64,000 bases of DNA, from positions 1 through 64,000 of the forward strand of contig NZ_BATR01000130.1 in NCBI RefSeq assembly GCF_000739655.1, in the 5' to 3' direction. A model generated the notes under the pieces. The model was not told the DNA's origin. It did not search any database and saw only the letters and a program-made list of their open reading frames with translations. Of the stretch, positions 20,148 to 28,011 are shown in pieces. How positions within the stretch are numbered: the first letter of the stretch is position 1; the number at the start of each line of letters is the position of its first letter. The translations under genes were made by a program, and so were the position numbers. Source of the DNA: Verrucomicrobium sp. BvORR106. GTDB lineage: Bacteria; Verrucomicrobiota; Verrucomicrobiia; Verrucomicrobiales; Verrucomicrobiaceae.

Positions 20148-20627
20148 CTACTCTTCTCCCTCGTAATAATCGGCATCCGCGACCTGCACCACGCGGTAGT
20201 CCGGTTTGAGCATTTTCCTCCCCGAGCGGGGATAGGTGATGACATCCGCCCGATGGTAATCCGCCAGGACGTAGTAGACCAGCGCCTCAGCGCCCTCATC
20301 GGCGATGATCTGATGCGCTTCTCCAGGGTGGCAGATCACGTGATCTCCCGGTCCGATCGCCGTCTCAATTCCCTCACCGACCAGTCGTCCGCGACCAGAA
20401 ATCACCAAGTAGTACTCCGTCTGCGCCGCATGCGAGTGGAGCGGAAAATTGGCCTTGCCCGGGGGCAGCGTCACCAGTTCCACATCAAAAGGGTGTCCCC
20501 CGCCCCACGGGCCGGTGTCCTTGATGCCACCCAGGGCGAGCGAAACATTCTGCCGCCGAAGCTCAAAGCGACCGCCCGGAGACCGGCGGTGTTCCACCGG
20601 TACCGAGTGCACGTTGACCTTCTCCAT
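20148..20627 (-). CDS. Cupin domain protein
   Basis: 159 residues. One conserved cupin barrel: motif 1 around PLHSHAAQTEYYLVISGRGRLVGEG (two His plus Glu as metal ligands) and motif 2 around GDHVICHPGEAHQIIADEG. The N-terminus (RRQNVSLALGGIKDTG) resembles small cupins annotated as metal-dependent or phosphomannose-isomerase-like proteins. No reaction can be assigned. Its stop lies immediately before the possible GTG start of the Fur-family gene, and lipA ends 46 bases upstream, so the three may be cotranscribed. Confidence 0.85.
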   Translation of the reverse strand: MEKVNVHSVPVEHRRSPGGRFELRRQNVSLALGGIKDTGPWGGGHPFDVELVTLPPGKANFPLHSHAAQTEYYLVISGRGRLVGEGIETAIGPGDHVICHPGEAHQIIADEGAEALVYYVLADYHRADVITYPRSGRKMLKPDYRVVQVADADYYEGEE

Positions 20628-20673
20628 GATCTTGAGGCGTTCCAGACGCCCTCAACTCGATCCAAAAACCAAC

Positions 20674-21576
20674 TCAATCCAGATCCAGCTCCGGCTTGAA
20701 GTCCGCAGCGTGATACGAACTGCGCACCAGCGGAGCGCTCGCCACGTGGCGGAAACCCTTCTTCACCGCGATCTGCTTGTAGTTCTCAAACGTGTCGGGG
20801 TGCACATACTCCACCACCGGCAGGTGGTTGGCAGAGGGGCGCAGGTACTGCCCCAGAGTCAACACGGTTACGCCGTGCTCCAGGAGATCGTCCATGGCCT
20901 GGAAGAGTTCCGTCTCCGTCTCACCGAGGCCCAGCATCAGACCGCTCTTGGTGGCCACCTTGCCACCCAGCTCCACGGCCATTTCCTTGGCGCGCTTCAG
21001 CACGTTCAGGCTGCGATGATACTTGGCTCGGGAGCGCACCAGCGGCGTCAGGCGCTCCACGGTCTCCAGGTTGTGATTGAAGATCTCCGGCTTCGCCTTC
21101 ATCACGGTCATGAGGGCGTCGTCCTTGTCATTGAAGTCAGGAACGAGAATCTCGATGGTGATGCCGGGCTGAACCTCGCGCACCGCCTGGATCGTTCTGG
21201 CAAAGTGCTCCGCGCCGCCATCCGGCACGTCGTCACGGGCCACAGCGGTGATCACGATGTGGTTCAGCTTCATTCGCTGCACCGCCTGAGCCACCCGCTG
21301 GGGTTCGTCTGCCTCCAGGGCAAAGGGCTTGGCCGTCTTGACCGCACAGAATCCACAGGCTCGTGTGCAGCGATCACCCGCGATCATGAAAGTTGCCGTC
21401 CCCTGGCTCCAGCACTCCCAGCGGTTGGGGCACTGGGCTTCCTCACAGACGGTATGCAGGCGCAAGTCAGAAATCAGGGACTTCGTGCTCCAGAATACTG
21501 GGTCACGCGGGAGCTTCACACGAATCCAGTCAGGCTTCTTTTCCGTGTGCAGCGCAGGGTCAATCTTGGGCGTCAT
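20674..21576 (-). CDS. lipA: Lipoyl synthase
   Basis: 300 residues, the usual LipA length, from the ATG at 21576; the frame extends 26 codons upstream without family sequence. LipA inserts two sulfurs into the octanoyl group on lipoyl domains of 2-oxoacid dehydrogenases and GcvH, using two 4Fe-4S clusters and S-adenosylmethionine. The auxiliary-cluster cysteines are in CEEAQCPNRWEC and the radical-SAM cysteines in CTRACGFC. Further landmarks are TATFMIAGDRCTR, NHNLETV, KSGLMLGLGE and the late VASAPLVRSSYHA, which contains the cluster-binding serine motif RSSY. No lipB is visible in the window. Confidence 0.97.
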   Translation of the reverse strand: MTPKIDPALHTEKKPDWIRVKLPRDPVFWSTKSLISDLRLHTVCEEAQCPNRWECWSQGTATFMIAGDRCTRACGFCAVKTAKPFALEADEPQRVAQAVQRMKLNHIVITAVARDDVPDGGAEHFARTIQAVREVQPGITIEILVPDFNDKDDALMTVMKAKPEIFNHNLETVERLTPLVRSRAKYHRSLNVLKRAKEMAVELGGKVATKSGLMLGLGETETELFQAMDDLLEHGVTVLTLGQYLRPSANHLPVVEYVHPDTFENYKQIAVKKGFRHVASAPLVRSSYHAADFKPELDLD

Positions 21577-21716
21577 TGCGATGGTGATCGTACGCAGGAA
21601 GTACGGCTCCACAAGGACGGAAGGTGCGGGAAGTTCAGAGAACTGAACTTCCACACCTGACCGACGCCGTTTCCAGGTTGACTCTCAATGGCCGCGAACC
21701 CGCGGATGGGACGCCA

Positions 21717-22178
21717 TCAAGCCCGAATCATGCTCGCCGCCAGCCCATCGTGGGCGGACTCCTGCTGGCTCCGGGGCGCAGTCGTGCCGGAGGTCGCCAG
21801 ACGGGCGGTCCAGTCCTCTACGGCATCCACGAAGTGCCCCACCACCTCCGCAAAAGCGGCTCCGGTGATCCCCTCGCCCTCCAGTGTTCTGAACAAGACG
21901 ATCTCCCGCTCCAGCGGGTCCACCGCCAGCACGGCACCGCCCGTTTCCGCACCAAACAGATTGCCCTCCAAGAGGATCTGGAACACGTGCTCCTTGTTTT
22001 CCACCGGCACCTTGCCAATGACCGAGTAGATCTGGAGTTTGGAGCTGCCAGGCTCATGTTCGAGGTTCAGGGTCACCGCCCCGTCGAAAACGAGACGGGC
22101 ACATCCTTGATCGTCGAACTGAAGGCCGGAGATCCCCATCTGGGAACCGAGTTCTGAAAGTAGCGAAACTGCGTTCAT
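21717..22178 (-). CDS. CesT-family type III secretion chaperone
   Basis: 153 residues, small and acidic. The fold pattern is that of CesT/SycE-type chaperones: N-terminal helix (LLSELGSQMGISGLQFDDQG), beta strands with ARLVFDGAVTLNLEHEPGSSKLQIYSVIG, helix HVFQILLEGNLFGAETGGAVLAVDP, strand EIVLFRTL, and a long last helix FAEVVGHFVDAVEDW. Such chaperones bind the N-terminus of one or a few effectors before secretion. It is encoded 48 bases downstream of, and in line with, a large unknown protein gene, the classic chaperone-effector arrangement. No secretion apparatus gene is in the window. An unrelated protein of the same fold is possible, but the GNLFGAETGGA core is characteristic. Confidence 0.85.
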   Translation of the reverse strand: MNAVSLLSELGSQMGISGLQFDDQGCARLVFDGAVTLNLEHEPGSSKLQIYSVIGKVPVENKEHVFQILLEGNLFGAETGGAVLAVDPLEREIVLFRTLEGEGITGAAFAEVVGHFVDAVEDWTARLATSGTTAPRSQQESAHDGLAASMIRA

Positions 22179-22226
22179 GTGAAAGGAATGAAGAAAACGT
22201 GCTAACGATGCGACAAGACGGAGAGG

Positions 22227-24710
22227 CTAGTCTTTGGGCTTGAGGTTGTACTCAAATTCGGGCCGACCGACCATGGAGACCGACTTGTCCGGGGCGATGT
22301 CCATGGCGAACCCCAGGCTGAAGTGGCTCTGATCCTGCTCCAGTTCCTTGGGGGGTGAACCATCCAGCGCATAGTAGTGGGTGGCTTCGTCGACGGACTG
22401 ATGATACACCGCGCGGAAGCCCCCCTCGGGCTTCTTCTCGAAGGTGAAGCTCTTATGCTCCTCCCCGCTCAGCATCACGGGCGTGCCATCTTCCAGGCGG
22501 ATAAAACCGTCTACGGGTGAACCCATCGCGAGCTGGAAGCACGCCACGGTGCCTTGGTGCACATATTGCGAGACCGCCCAGAGCATCTCGTCATCATTCC
22601 CAAAGAACTCGCTCAGCCGGGTCAGCGCCTCCTTCATGGCCTCATCCTTCAGCCGGGTCACCTCGGATTCGGGCGCATCTTTAGGGATCACGGGGAACTT
22701 GTAGACGTTCTCCACGCCATCTGCGGTTTTGATCTTGAAGGCCCCGCGTTCCAGGTCGCGCTTGAAGATCGTGGAGATCCCCAACTCCTCGCCGCTGAAA
22801 AGCTTGCCTTTTTCGACTTCCGTCCCAGAGCGAGGCTCAGTCAGGGACGTTTGGAGACGTTCCAGCGCCCCATCAGGCACAGAGCCTTTGACCAGCCGGA
22901 CGCCCTTTTCCAACCCCATTTCCACGCCCAACATGCCCTTGATCGCCTCGCGTGCGACGTCGGGGAGATCTCTCTGCAACGGGACTTCATCCGTCTTCTG
23001 GAGGTCAGGCAAACCGCGGCGCTCCACCTCGATCTCTACCTTCTCCTTAATCCGGGCCAGGTTCGTCCCCAGATTGGTCAGTTCCTTGGAAAGCGCATCA
23101 TGGCGAAGATCCGTTTCATCGTAGCCGGCAAAGCGTGAGCCAGCATCCACCAGACATTCGCCAAAGGACTGCATGCCTTTTGCCTGGAACGCTTTGAAGA
23201 CCTCCGCAAGCTCCTCATCGGAAGCCCCAGCCAGGGCGGCCGCGCCCGCCTCAGCCCGCCAGCGGTAGATCGCATCCGGATCATCCAGCTTGCGGCCCAG
23301 TTGCATCCATCCATTCCGCACCTCATCCTCCATGGTGGCGAAGTCTGTCAGCGCCGCGATCACCCCCGCGTAGTCGCCGGAGTTCACTACTTTGGCGACC
23401 AGGAGCAACCCTGCGGTGTATTGCTTCTCCAGCTCCACCTCGCGTTTCCGGATCTCGGCCGTCAGCGCTTTCTCAGGGCCGGTCACGCCGAGGGCCTTCA
23501 GTGACGACTTCAGTTGATGCAGCTCGCGGTTCGTCAGGCCAGCCAGGTCATGCGCCCCCTCTGTGAGCAGCTTCTCCAGATGTGGCTTCAGGTCCTGACG
23601 TTGGGTCTCCACCTGACCATCTTCCACCAGGTCATGGATTTCACCGTGAGACTTGAGCACCCCCAGATGGCGCGTGGTGGCGTCCAGATCCCGGATCAGC
23701 TCCCCGAGTTCTGCGGTCGTCACACTCTCGCGGCCGAGGATGCTGGTGGCTCCGGCAATGAACCCCTGCTCAGCGTCGATCTGCCTGCTCTCAACCACAC
23801 GGCCAATCGTGTGGCGCACCTCAAACGTGGATGCACCCGTCCAGGTGTCTGGCGCCTGACGCAGTTCCAGCAGCGTTTCACTGCTCAGATGAGTCAGCGC
23901 ATGCTTGAACTGGGCCAGCGGCACCGGCCCATTCTCCGGCGTGTTGACCAACTCACTCACCGTCTCTGTCACGAGAGCGAGCGCCAGATCCGTATTCTCG
24001 CCATACTGGCGCAGCGCGTCCTCGGCGAAGGACTTCATTTTGGCGAACTCTTCCTCCACCGGATCCCGCGTCACGCCCTCGGTGACCACCAGTTGACGCA
24101 GTTCTTCCAGCACGGGAGCGAATGCGGTCTTCGTCCTCTCGAGCACCCGCGATTGGATCTCCTGCGTCACCGCCTGTTGGATCAGGTCCAGATGGGACTT
24201 GATGCCTTCGTCGCCTGCAAGCTCACTCAGTTGAGCCTGAGCCACCCCATCACGGAGCCCCGCCAGTTCTGCAGGAGTCATGTTCTCCAAATTCACCGCC
24301 AGGCGATGCGAAAAGACCTCCGTGTACTCGCCACCCCGGCGCAGCACCGGTCCCATCACTTCTGGCAGTTTTGCCAACACACTACGAACCTTGGCTTGAT
24401 CCACCGGATGATCATTGGCCTGACTCAGCGCTCCCAGCAGGTTGCCCACTTGTTTGCTCGTAGCCGCCAAACCACGGCGAAACTTGTCTTCGGTCCTCAC
24501 GCCACTCGGCGTGATCGCATTCAGCACCCGGCTCGCCAGATTGCTCACCTTGTTCGCAAACTTCTGCAAGGACGCGCCAAACGAACGCGGCGCCTGGGGT
24601 TGCGCCTGTTCCACCCGGCGCTTCCCGAGTTTGCCCAGGGCGTGATCTCCGAATCCCGTATTCAACGGAGTCGCATTGAACTGGCCAATAACGGTAGGCA
24701 TCGAGGGCAT
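22227..24710 (-). CDS. Large helical protein, candidate type III secreted effector
   Basis: 827 residues with no recognised catalytic domain. The N-terminus (MPSMPTVIGQFNATPLNTGF) is free of a Sec signal and rich in Ser/Thr/Asn/Pro, as expected for type III signals. Most of the rest is predicted helical, with at least four short related motifs spaced through the protein: MTPAELAGLRDGV (about 143), LSSETLLELRQ (about 277), LTNRELHQLKSSL (about 396) and ASDEELAEVFKAF (about 490). The last 130 residues look beta-rich with a compact C-terminal domain (LEDGTPVMLSGEE, ATHYYALDG, GFAMDIAP). Effector status is inferred from the adjacent CesT-like chaperone gene and the host lineage. Confidence 0.7.
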   Translation of the reverse strand: MPSMPTVIGQFNATPLNTGFGDHALGKLGKRRVEQAQPQAPRSFGASLQKFANKVSNLASRVLNAITPSGVRTEDKFRRGLAATSKQVGNLLGALSQANDHPVDQAKVRSVLAKLPEVMGPVLRRGGEYTEVFSHRLAVNLENMTPAELAGLRDGVAQAQLSELAGDEGIKSHLDLIQQAVTQEIQSRVLERTKTAFAPVLEELRQLVVTEGVTRDPVEEEFAKMKSFAEDALRQYGENTDLALALVTETVSELVNTPENGPVPLAQFKHALTHLSSETLLELRQAPDTWTGASTFEVRHTIGRVVESRQIDAEQGFIAGATSILGRESVTTAELGELIRDLDATTRHLGVLKSHGEIHDLVEDGQVETQRQDLKPHLEKLLTEGAHDLAGLTNRELHQLKSSLKALGVTGPEKALTAEIRKREVELEKQYTAGLLLVAKVVNSGDYAGVIAALTDFATMEDEVRNGWMQLGRKLDDPDAIYRWRAEAGAAALAGASDEELAEVFKAFQAKGMQSFGECLVDAGSRFAGYDETDLRHDALSKELTNLGTNLARIKEKVEIEVERRGLPDLQKTDEVPLQRDLPDVAREAIKGMLGVEMGLEKGVRLVKGSVPDGALERLQTSLTEPRSGTEVEKGKLFSGEELGISTIFKRDLERGAFKIKTADGVENVYKFPVIPKDAPESEVTRLKDEAMKEALTRLSEFFGNDDEMLWAVSQYVHQGTVACFQLAMGSPVDGFIRLEDGTPVMLSGEEHKSFTFEKKPEGGFRAVYHQSVDEATHYYALDGSPPKELEQDQSHFSLGFAMDIAPDKSVSMVGRPEFEYNLKPKD

Positions 24711-24880
24711 GGCAGGAAGAGGATCGAGTTTGAAGATCTAAGCGACGGACGAGCCGCCAACATTCCTATCACTCCCCGTTCCGCCTTCAAAGTTACGAAG
24801 TTTTCGCGAATGACGTCATCAAGCCGATCTGCAAAAAGTTGCACTTGAGCCCCGTCTGGAATGCGTATCTGATGCACCTT

Positions 24881-25306
24881 ATGAAGCGAAAAGCATCAGC
24901 AATCTGGAACGGCGGCCTCAAAGACGGCAAAGGCACCCTCACCACGGAATCCGGCGTCCTCGACGCCACGCCCTATTCGTTCTCCACCCGGTTCGAGGGT
25001 GAGAAGGGAACCAACCCTGAAGAACTGATCGGCGCTTCCCATGCCGGCTGTTTCTCCATGGCCCTCTCCATGATCCTGGGTCAGGTGGGTCTTACTCCTG
25101 AGAAGATCGAGACCACTGCCACCATCACTTTGGAGCAAGTCGCAGGCGGTTTTTCCGTGACCGCCAGCCACCTTGATGTGACCGTCACGATCCCCGGCGC
25201 CGATGCGGCCAAGTTCCAGGAAGCGGCGGAAACAGCCAAGGCCAACTGCCCCATTTCCAAGCTCTTGAACGCGAAGATCTCGATGGACGCCAAGCTGATC
25301 GCTTGA
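24881..25306 (+). CDS. OsmC family peroxiredoxin-like protein
   Basis: 141 residues, normal for OsmC. The ATG at 24881 (MKRKASAIWNGGLKDGKG) is used because OsmC proteins begin with this strand; an ATG 14 codons earlier has no support. The two redox cysteines are in GASHAGCFSMALSM and ANCPISKLLN. OsmC/Ohr proteins reduce organic hydroperoxides with these thiols. The TFN-type OsmC pattern (NPEELIGASHAGCFSMAL) is well kept, so OsmC rather than Ohr. It is divergent from the effector gene, with about 170 bases between the starts. Confidence 0.93.
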   Translation: MKRKASAIWNGGLKDGKGTLTTESGVLDATPYSFSTRFEGEKGTNPEELIGASHAGCFSMALSMILGQVGLTPEKIETTATITLEQVAGGFSVTASHLDVTVTIPGADAAKFQEAAETAKANCPISKLLNAKISMDAKLIA

Positions 25307-25411
25307 TGTTGCCCTCAGAGGCTGGCGTCAAAGTCACACCAGGACTGCGCCAGCCTCACTTGGTTCACATTGTCACTTGCCATTTGCGTTTCCCTTTGGG
25401 AAAACCACTTC

Positions 25412-26416
25412 ATGCCAAAGAAAGCCGCCGTCCGCTCTGCCAGTCCATCATCGAAGCCATTCTGGATCGGATTTGACCTTGGGGGGACTAAGATGCTGGC
25501 CTGCGTGCTGGATGAGAATTATCAGGTGCTGGGGACCGCCCGCAAGTCCACCCAGGGCACCCAAGGAGCCGTCAAAGGCCTCAAGCGCATCGTCACCACT
25601 ATCGAGGAAGCCATCCTCGCGGCGGGAGTGGATCGCAAGAATCTCCAAGGCATCGGCATCGGCTGCCCTGGCACGGTCAACTCTGCCAAAGGCATCCTCC
25701 TCCATGCCCCTAATCTGGGCTGGAACCGCGTCTCCCTCGGGCCCAATCTGACCAGGGCCCTCGGCTGTCCGGTGATGATCCTCAATGATGTGGATGCCGG
25801 CACCTATGGCGAGTACACGCTGGGTGCAGGTCGCGGCTCCCGCTCCCTGCTGGGTGTGTTTCCCGGAACCGGGCTCGGTGCGGGCTTCGTCTATGACGGC
25901 CGGATTGTGCAAGGTCGCAATGTTTCCTGCATGGAGTTGGGCAATCTCTGGCTCCCCGGCACCCACCTCGGCTCAGAGAAGCCCGGTGCCGTGCTTCTTG
26001 AAGATCTCACCAGCCGCTTGGGCATCGCCTCCGCCGCCAGCGTGGAGTGTTACCGCGGCAAGTCCCCTGCTCTCGAAGCCAAGACGGGTGCCGCGCTCAA
26101 GGAGATGAAGAGCAAAGCCCTCACCGGCTCCTATAAAGCAGGCGAACCCGGCACCGTGGCCGTCTTCGACAACTCCCTCCACTTCCTGGGCATGGGCATC
26201 GCCATGGTCGTGAACCTCCTCGGCCCAGATCACATCACTCTTGGTGGAGGCCTGGTGGAAGAGATGCCCGCCGTCTATCTCAGAAAACTTCGCGAGCATG
26301 TGGCTCACTACTCCATGCCCGAGATCTTTGCGGGTGTGAAGTTCTCCGTCGCCAAACTCGGCGGCAACGCTGTCGCCATCGGCTCGGCGGCCTGGCTGCG
26401 CAATCAACCGTCCTGA
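25412..26416 (+). CDS. ROK family sugar kinase-like protein lacking the zinc motif
   Basis: 334 residues from the ATG at 25412. The actin-like ATPase fold is plain: phosphate-1 loop FDLGGTKMLACVLD, catalytic-Asp region LNDVDAGTYGEYTLGAG, phosphate-2 GVFPGTGLGAGFVYDG and late GPDHITLGGGLVEE. ROK kinases phosphorylate glucose or related sugars. The usual zinc site (C-x-C-G-x2-G-C) that follows GHM in ROK proteins is absent; the region reads CMELGNLWLPGTHLGSEKPG instead. The gene is three bases ahead of the ppx gene and in line with ppk1, so polyphosphate as phosphoryl donor is worth considering, although the context is the only evidence. Confidence 0.88.
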   Translation: MPKKAAVRSASPSSKPFWIGFDLGGTKMLACVLDENYQVLGTARKSTQGTQGAVKGLKRIVTTIEEAILAAGVDRKNLQGIGIGCPGTVNSAKGILLHAPNLGWNRVSLGPNLTRALGCPVMILNDVDAGTYGEYTLGAGRGSRSLLGVFPGTGLGAGFVYDGRIVQGRNVSCMELGNLWLPGTHLGSEKPGAVLLEDLTSRLGIASAASVECYRGKSPALEAKTGAALKEMKSKALTGSYKAGEPGTVAVFDNSLHFLGMGIAMVVNLLGPDHITLGGGLVEEMPAVYLRKLREHVAHYSMPEIFAGVKFSVAKLGGNAVAIGSAAWLRNQPS

Positions 26417-26419
26417 TCC

Positions 26420-27985
26420 ATGTCCCAAGTCAAGTCTCCCCCCGTCTCCCCGGTTGCCGTGGAGACTTCGGCGGTGGTGCACTTCGGTGCCACCTCCGTG
26501 ACCCTCCTTGTCGGCGAGAAAGACTCCTCAGGGACAGTCTCCGTTCTCGACTACCTGGAGAAACCCCTGCCTCTGGCCAGGGACATCTTCCGGAACGGCA
26601 TGGTGTCCCGGCCGGTCATGGAACAGGCCGCCACCATCCTCAAGGAGTATCAGCTCACGCTCGAGGAGTATGGTGTGCCCGCCTCCATCCTGCGCTGCTT
26701 CACCACCAACATTCTCGCGGAAGCCGCCAATCATGACATTTTCCTGAACCGCATGCAGATCACCAGCGGGACGCCGGTGGATCTCATCGATGACGGCGAC
26801 ATGACCCGCCTCATCTACCAGACTGCGGTGCGGCTGCTGAAGAGCAATCCCGAGATCGCCAACGCCAACACCCTGGTCTCCCACATCGGGCCCGGCAACA
26901 CCCGCGCCCTGCACTTCATCAAGGGCCGCATCATTGCCTACAGCAGCTATCGCCTGGGCATCTTCCGCACGCGTGAGGCCGTGTCCCGCAGCGAGGCAGG
27001 TGCCGCACAGCATCTGGCTCACATTGAGGAACAAATCCGCGGCGTGGTGGACCACCTCGCCACGGACTACTCAGAGTCCACCCCGGACTTCCACGTGGCC
27101 ATCGGCTCAGAGATCCAGTCGGCCGCTCCGTTGATTGTGAAGCCGGAGCAAGGAGCCTCCCAGATCACGCTCAAGCAGCTGGAGAAGTTCACCGAGGGCA
27201 TTGCCGCGATGTCGGCTGATGAGATGGTGCGCAAGCTGCACCTGCACTACACCGGGAGTGAGGGCATGACCGCCGCCCTCCAGACCAACCTGGCGCTGGC
27301 CCGCCGATTCAACGACAAGGTCATTGTCGTTCCTGAAGGCGACTTTCAAAAAGACCTCCTCATGGATCTGCTGGCCAACAACCAGCAGACCAAGACCTTC
27401 CAGGATGAAGTGTTGCAGGCGGCACGGGAGATCGCGAAGAAGTACAAGACCGACCACCGGCATGCCGAGCATGTGGGCAAGTTGGCCCAGCAAATCTTTA
27501 CGGAACTGCAAGATCTGCATGGACTGGATGCCAAGTACGAACTGCTGCTTCGCGTGGCTGCCATCCTGCACGAGACCGGCATGTTCGTTAGTGCACGGGA
27601 GCACCACAAACACAGCCTCTACCTGATCATGAACACAGAGATCTTTGGTCTCAGTGCCAAAGATCGCACCATCGTGGCCCTGCTGGCGCGGTACCACCGC
27701 CGGTACAACCCGGACAACAACCACCCGCACTTCTCCGACCTCTCGCGAGCCGACCGCATGACCATCTTCAAGCTGGCCGGCATCCTCCGCGTGGCGGATT
27801 CCCTGGACCGCAGCCATTCCCAACGTATCAAAGTCGCCCGCTTCCGCCGGGAGGCAGACTCCTTCGTCATCGAGACCCCCGGGGTCGAGGACACAACCGT
27901 GGAACAATACGCCATTAGCGCCAAGTGCGACATCTTCCAGGAGATCTACGGCTACGAAGTGATGCTGCGCTCCGCCCCAGTCTAA
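26420..27985 (+). CDS. ppx: Ppx/GppA-type exopolyphosphatase with C-terminal HD domain
   Basis: 521 residues. The N-terminal half is an actin-like Ppx/GppA domain, somewhat diverged (VVHFGATSVTLLVGE, a recognisable but weak SHIGPGNTRALHFIKGRIIAYSSYRLG in the second phosphate loop). The C-terminal half has an HD-type fold with KTDHRHAEHVGKLAQQIF, LRVAAILHETGMF and AREHHKHSLYLI, as in long Ppx proteins. It would hydrolyse terminal phosphates of polyphosphate or pppGpp. It starts three bases after the ROK gene and ends 26 bases before ppk1; all three should be cotranscribed. Confidence 0.92.
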   Translation: MSQVKSPPVSPVAVETSAVVHFGATSVTLLVGEKDSSGTVSVLDYLEKPLPLARDIFRNGMVSRPVMEQAATILKEYQLTLEEYGVPASILRCFTTNILAEAANHDIFLNRMQITSGTPVDLIDDGDMTRLIYQTAVRLLKSNPEIANANTLVSHIGPGNTRALHFIKGRIIAYSSYRLGIFRTREAVSRSEAGAAQHLAHIEEQIRGVVDHLATDYSESTPDFHVAIGSEIQSAAPLIVKPEQGASQITLKQLEKFTEGIAAMSADEMVRKLHLHYTGSEGMTAALQTNLALARRFNDKVIVVPEGDFQKDLLMDLLANNQQTKTFQDEVLQAAREIAKKYKTDHRHAEHVGKLAQQIFTELQDLHGLDAKYELLLRVAAILHETGMFVSAREHHKHSLYLIMNTEIFGLSAKDRTIVALLARYHRRYNPDNNHPHFSDLSRADRMTIFKLAGILRVADSLDRSHSQRIKVARFRREADSFVIETPGVEDTTVEQYAISAKCDIFQEIYGYEVMLRSAPV

Positions 27986-28011
27986 ACTAGACCCCTTTTG
28001 CCAGAGTGAGC

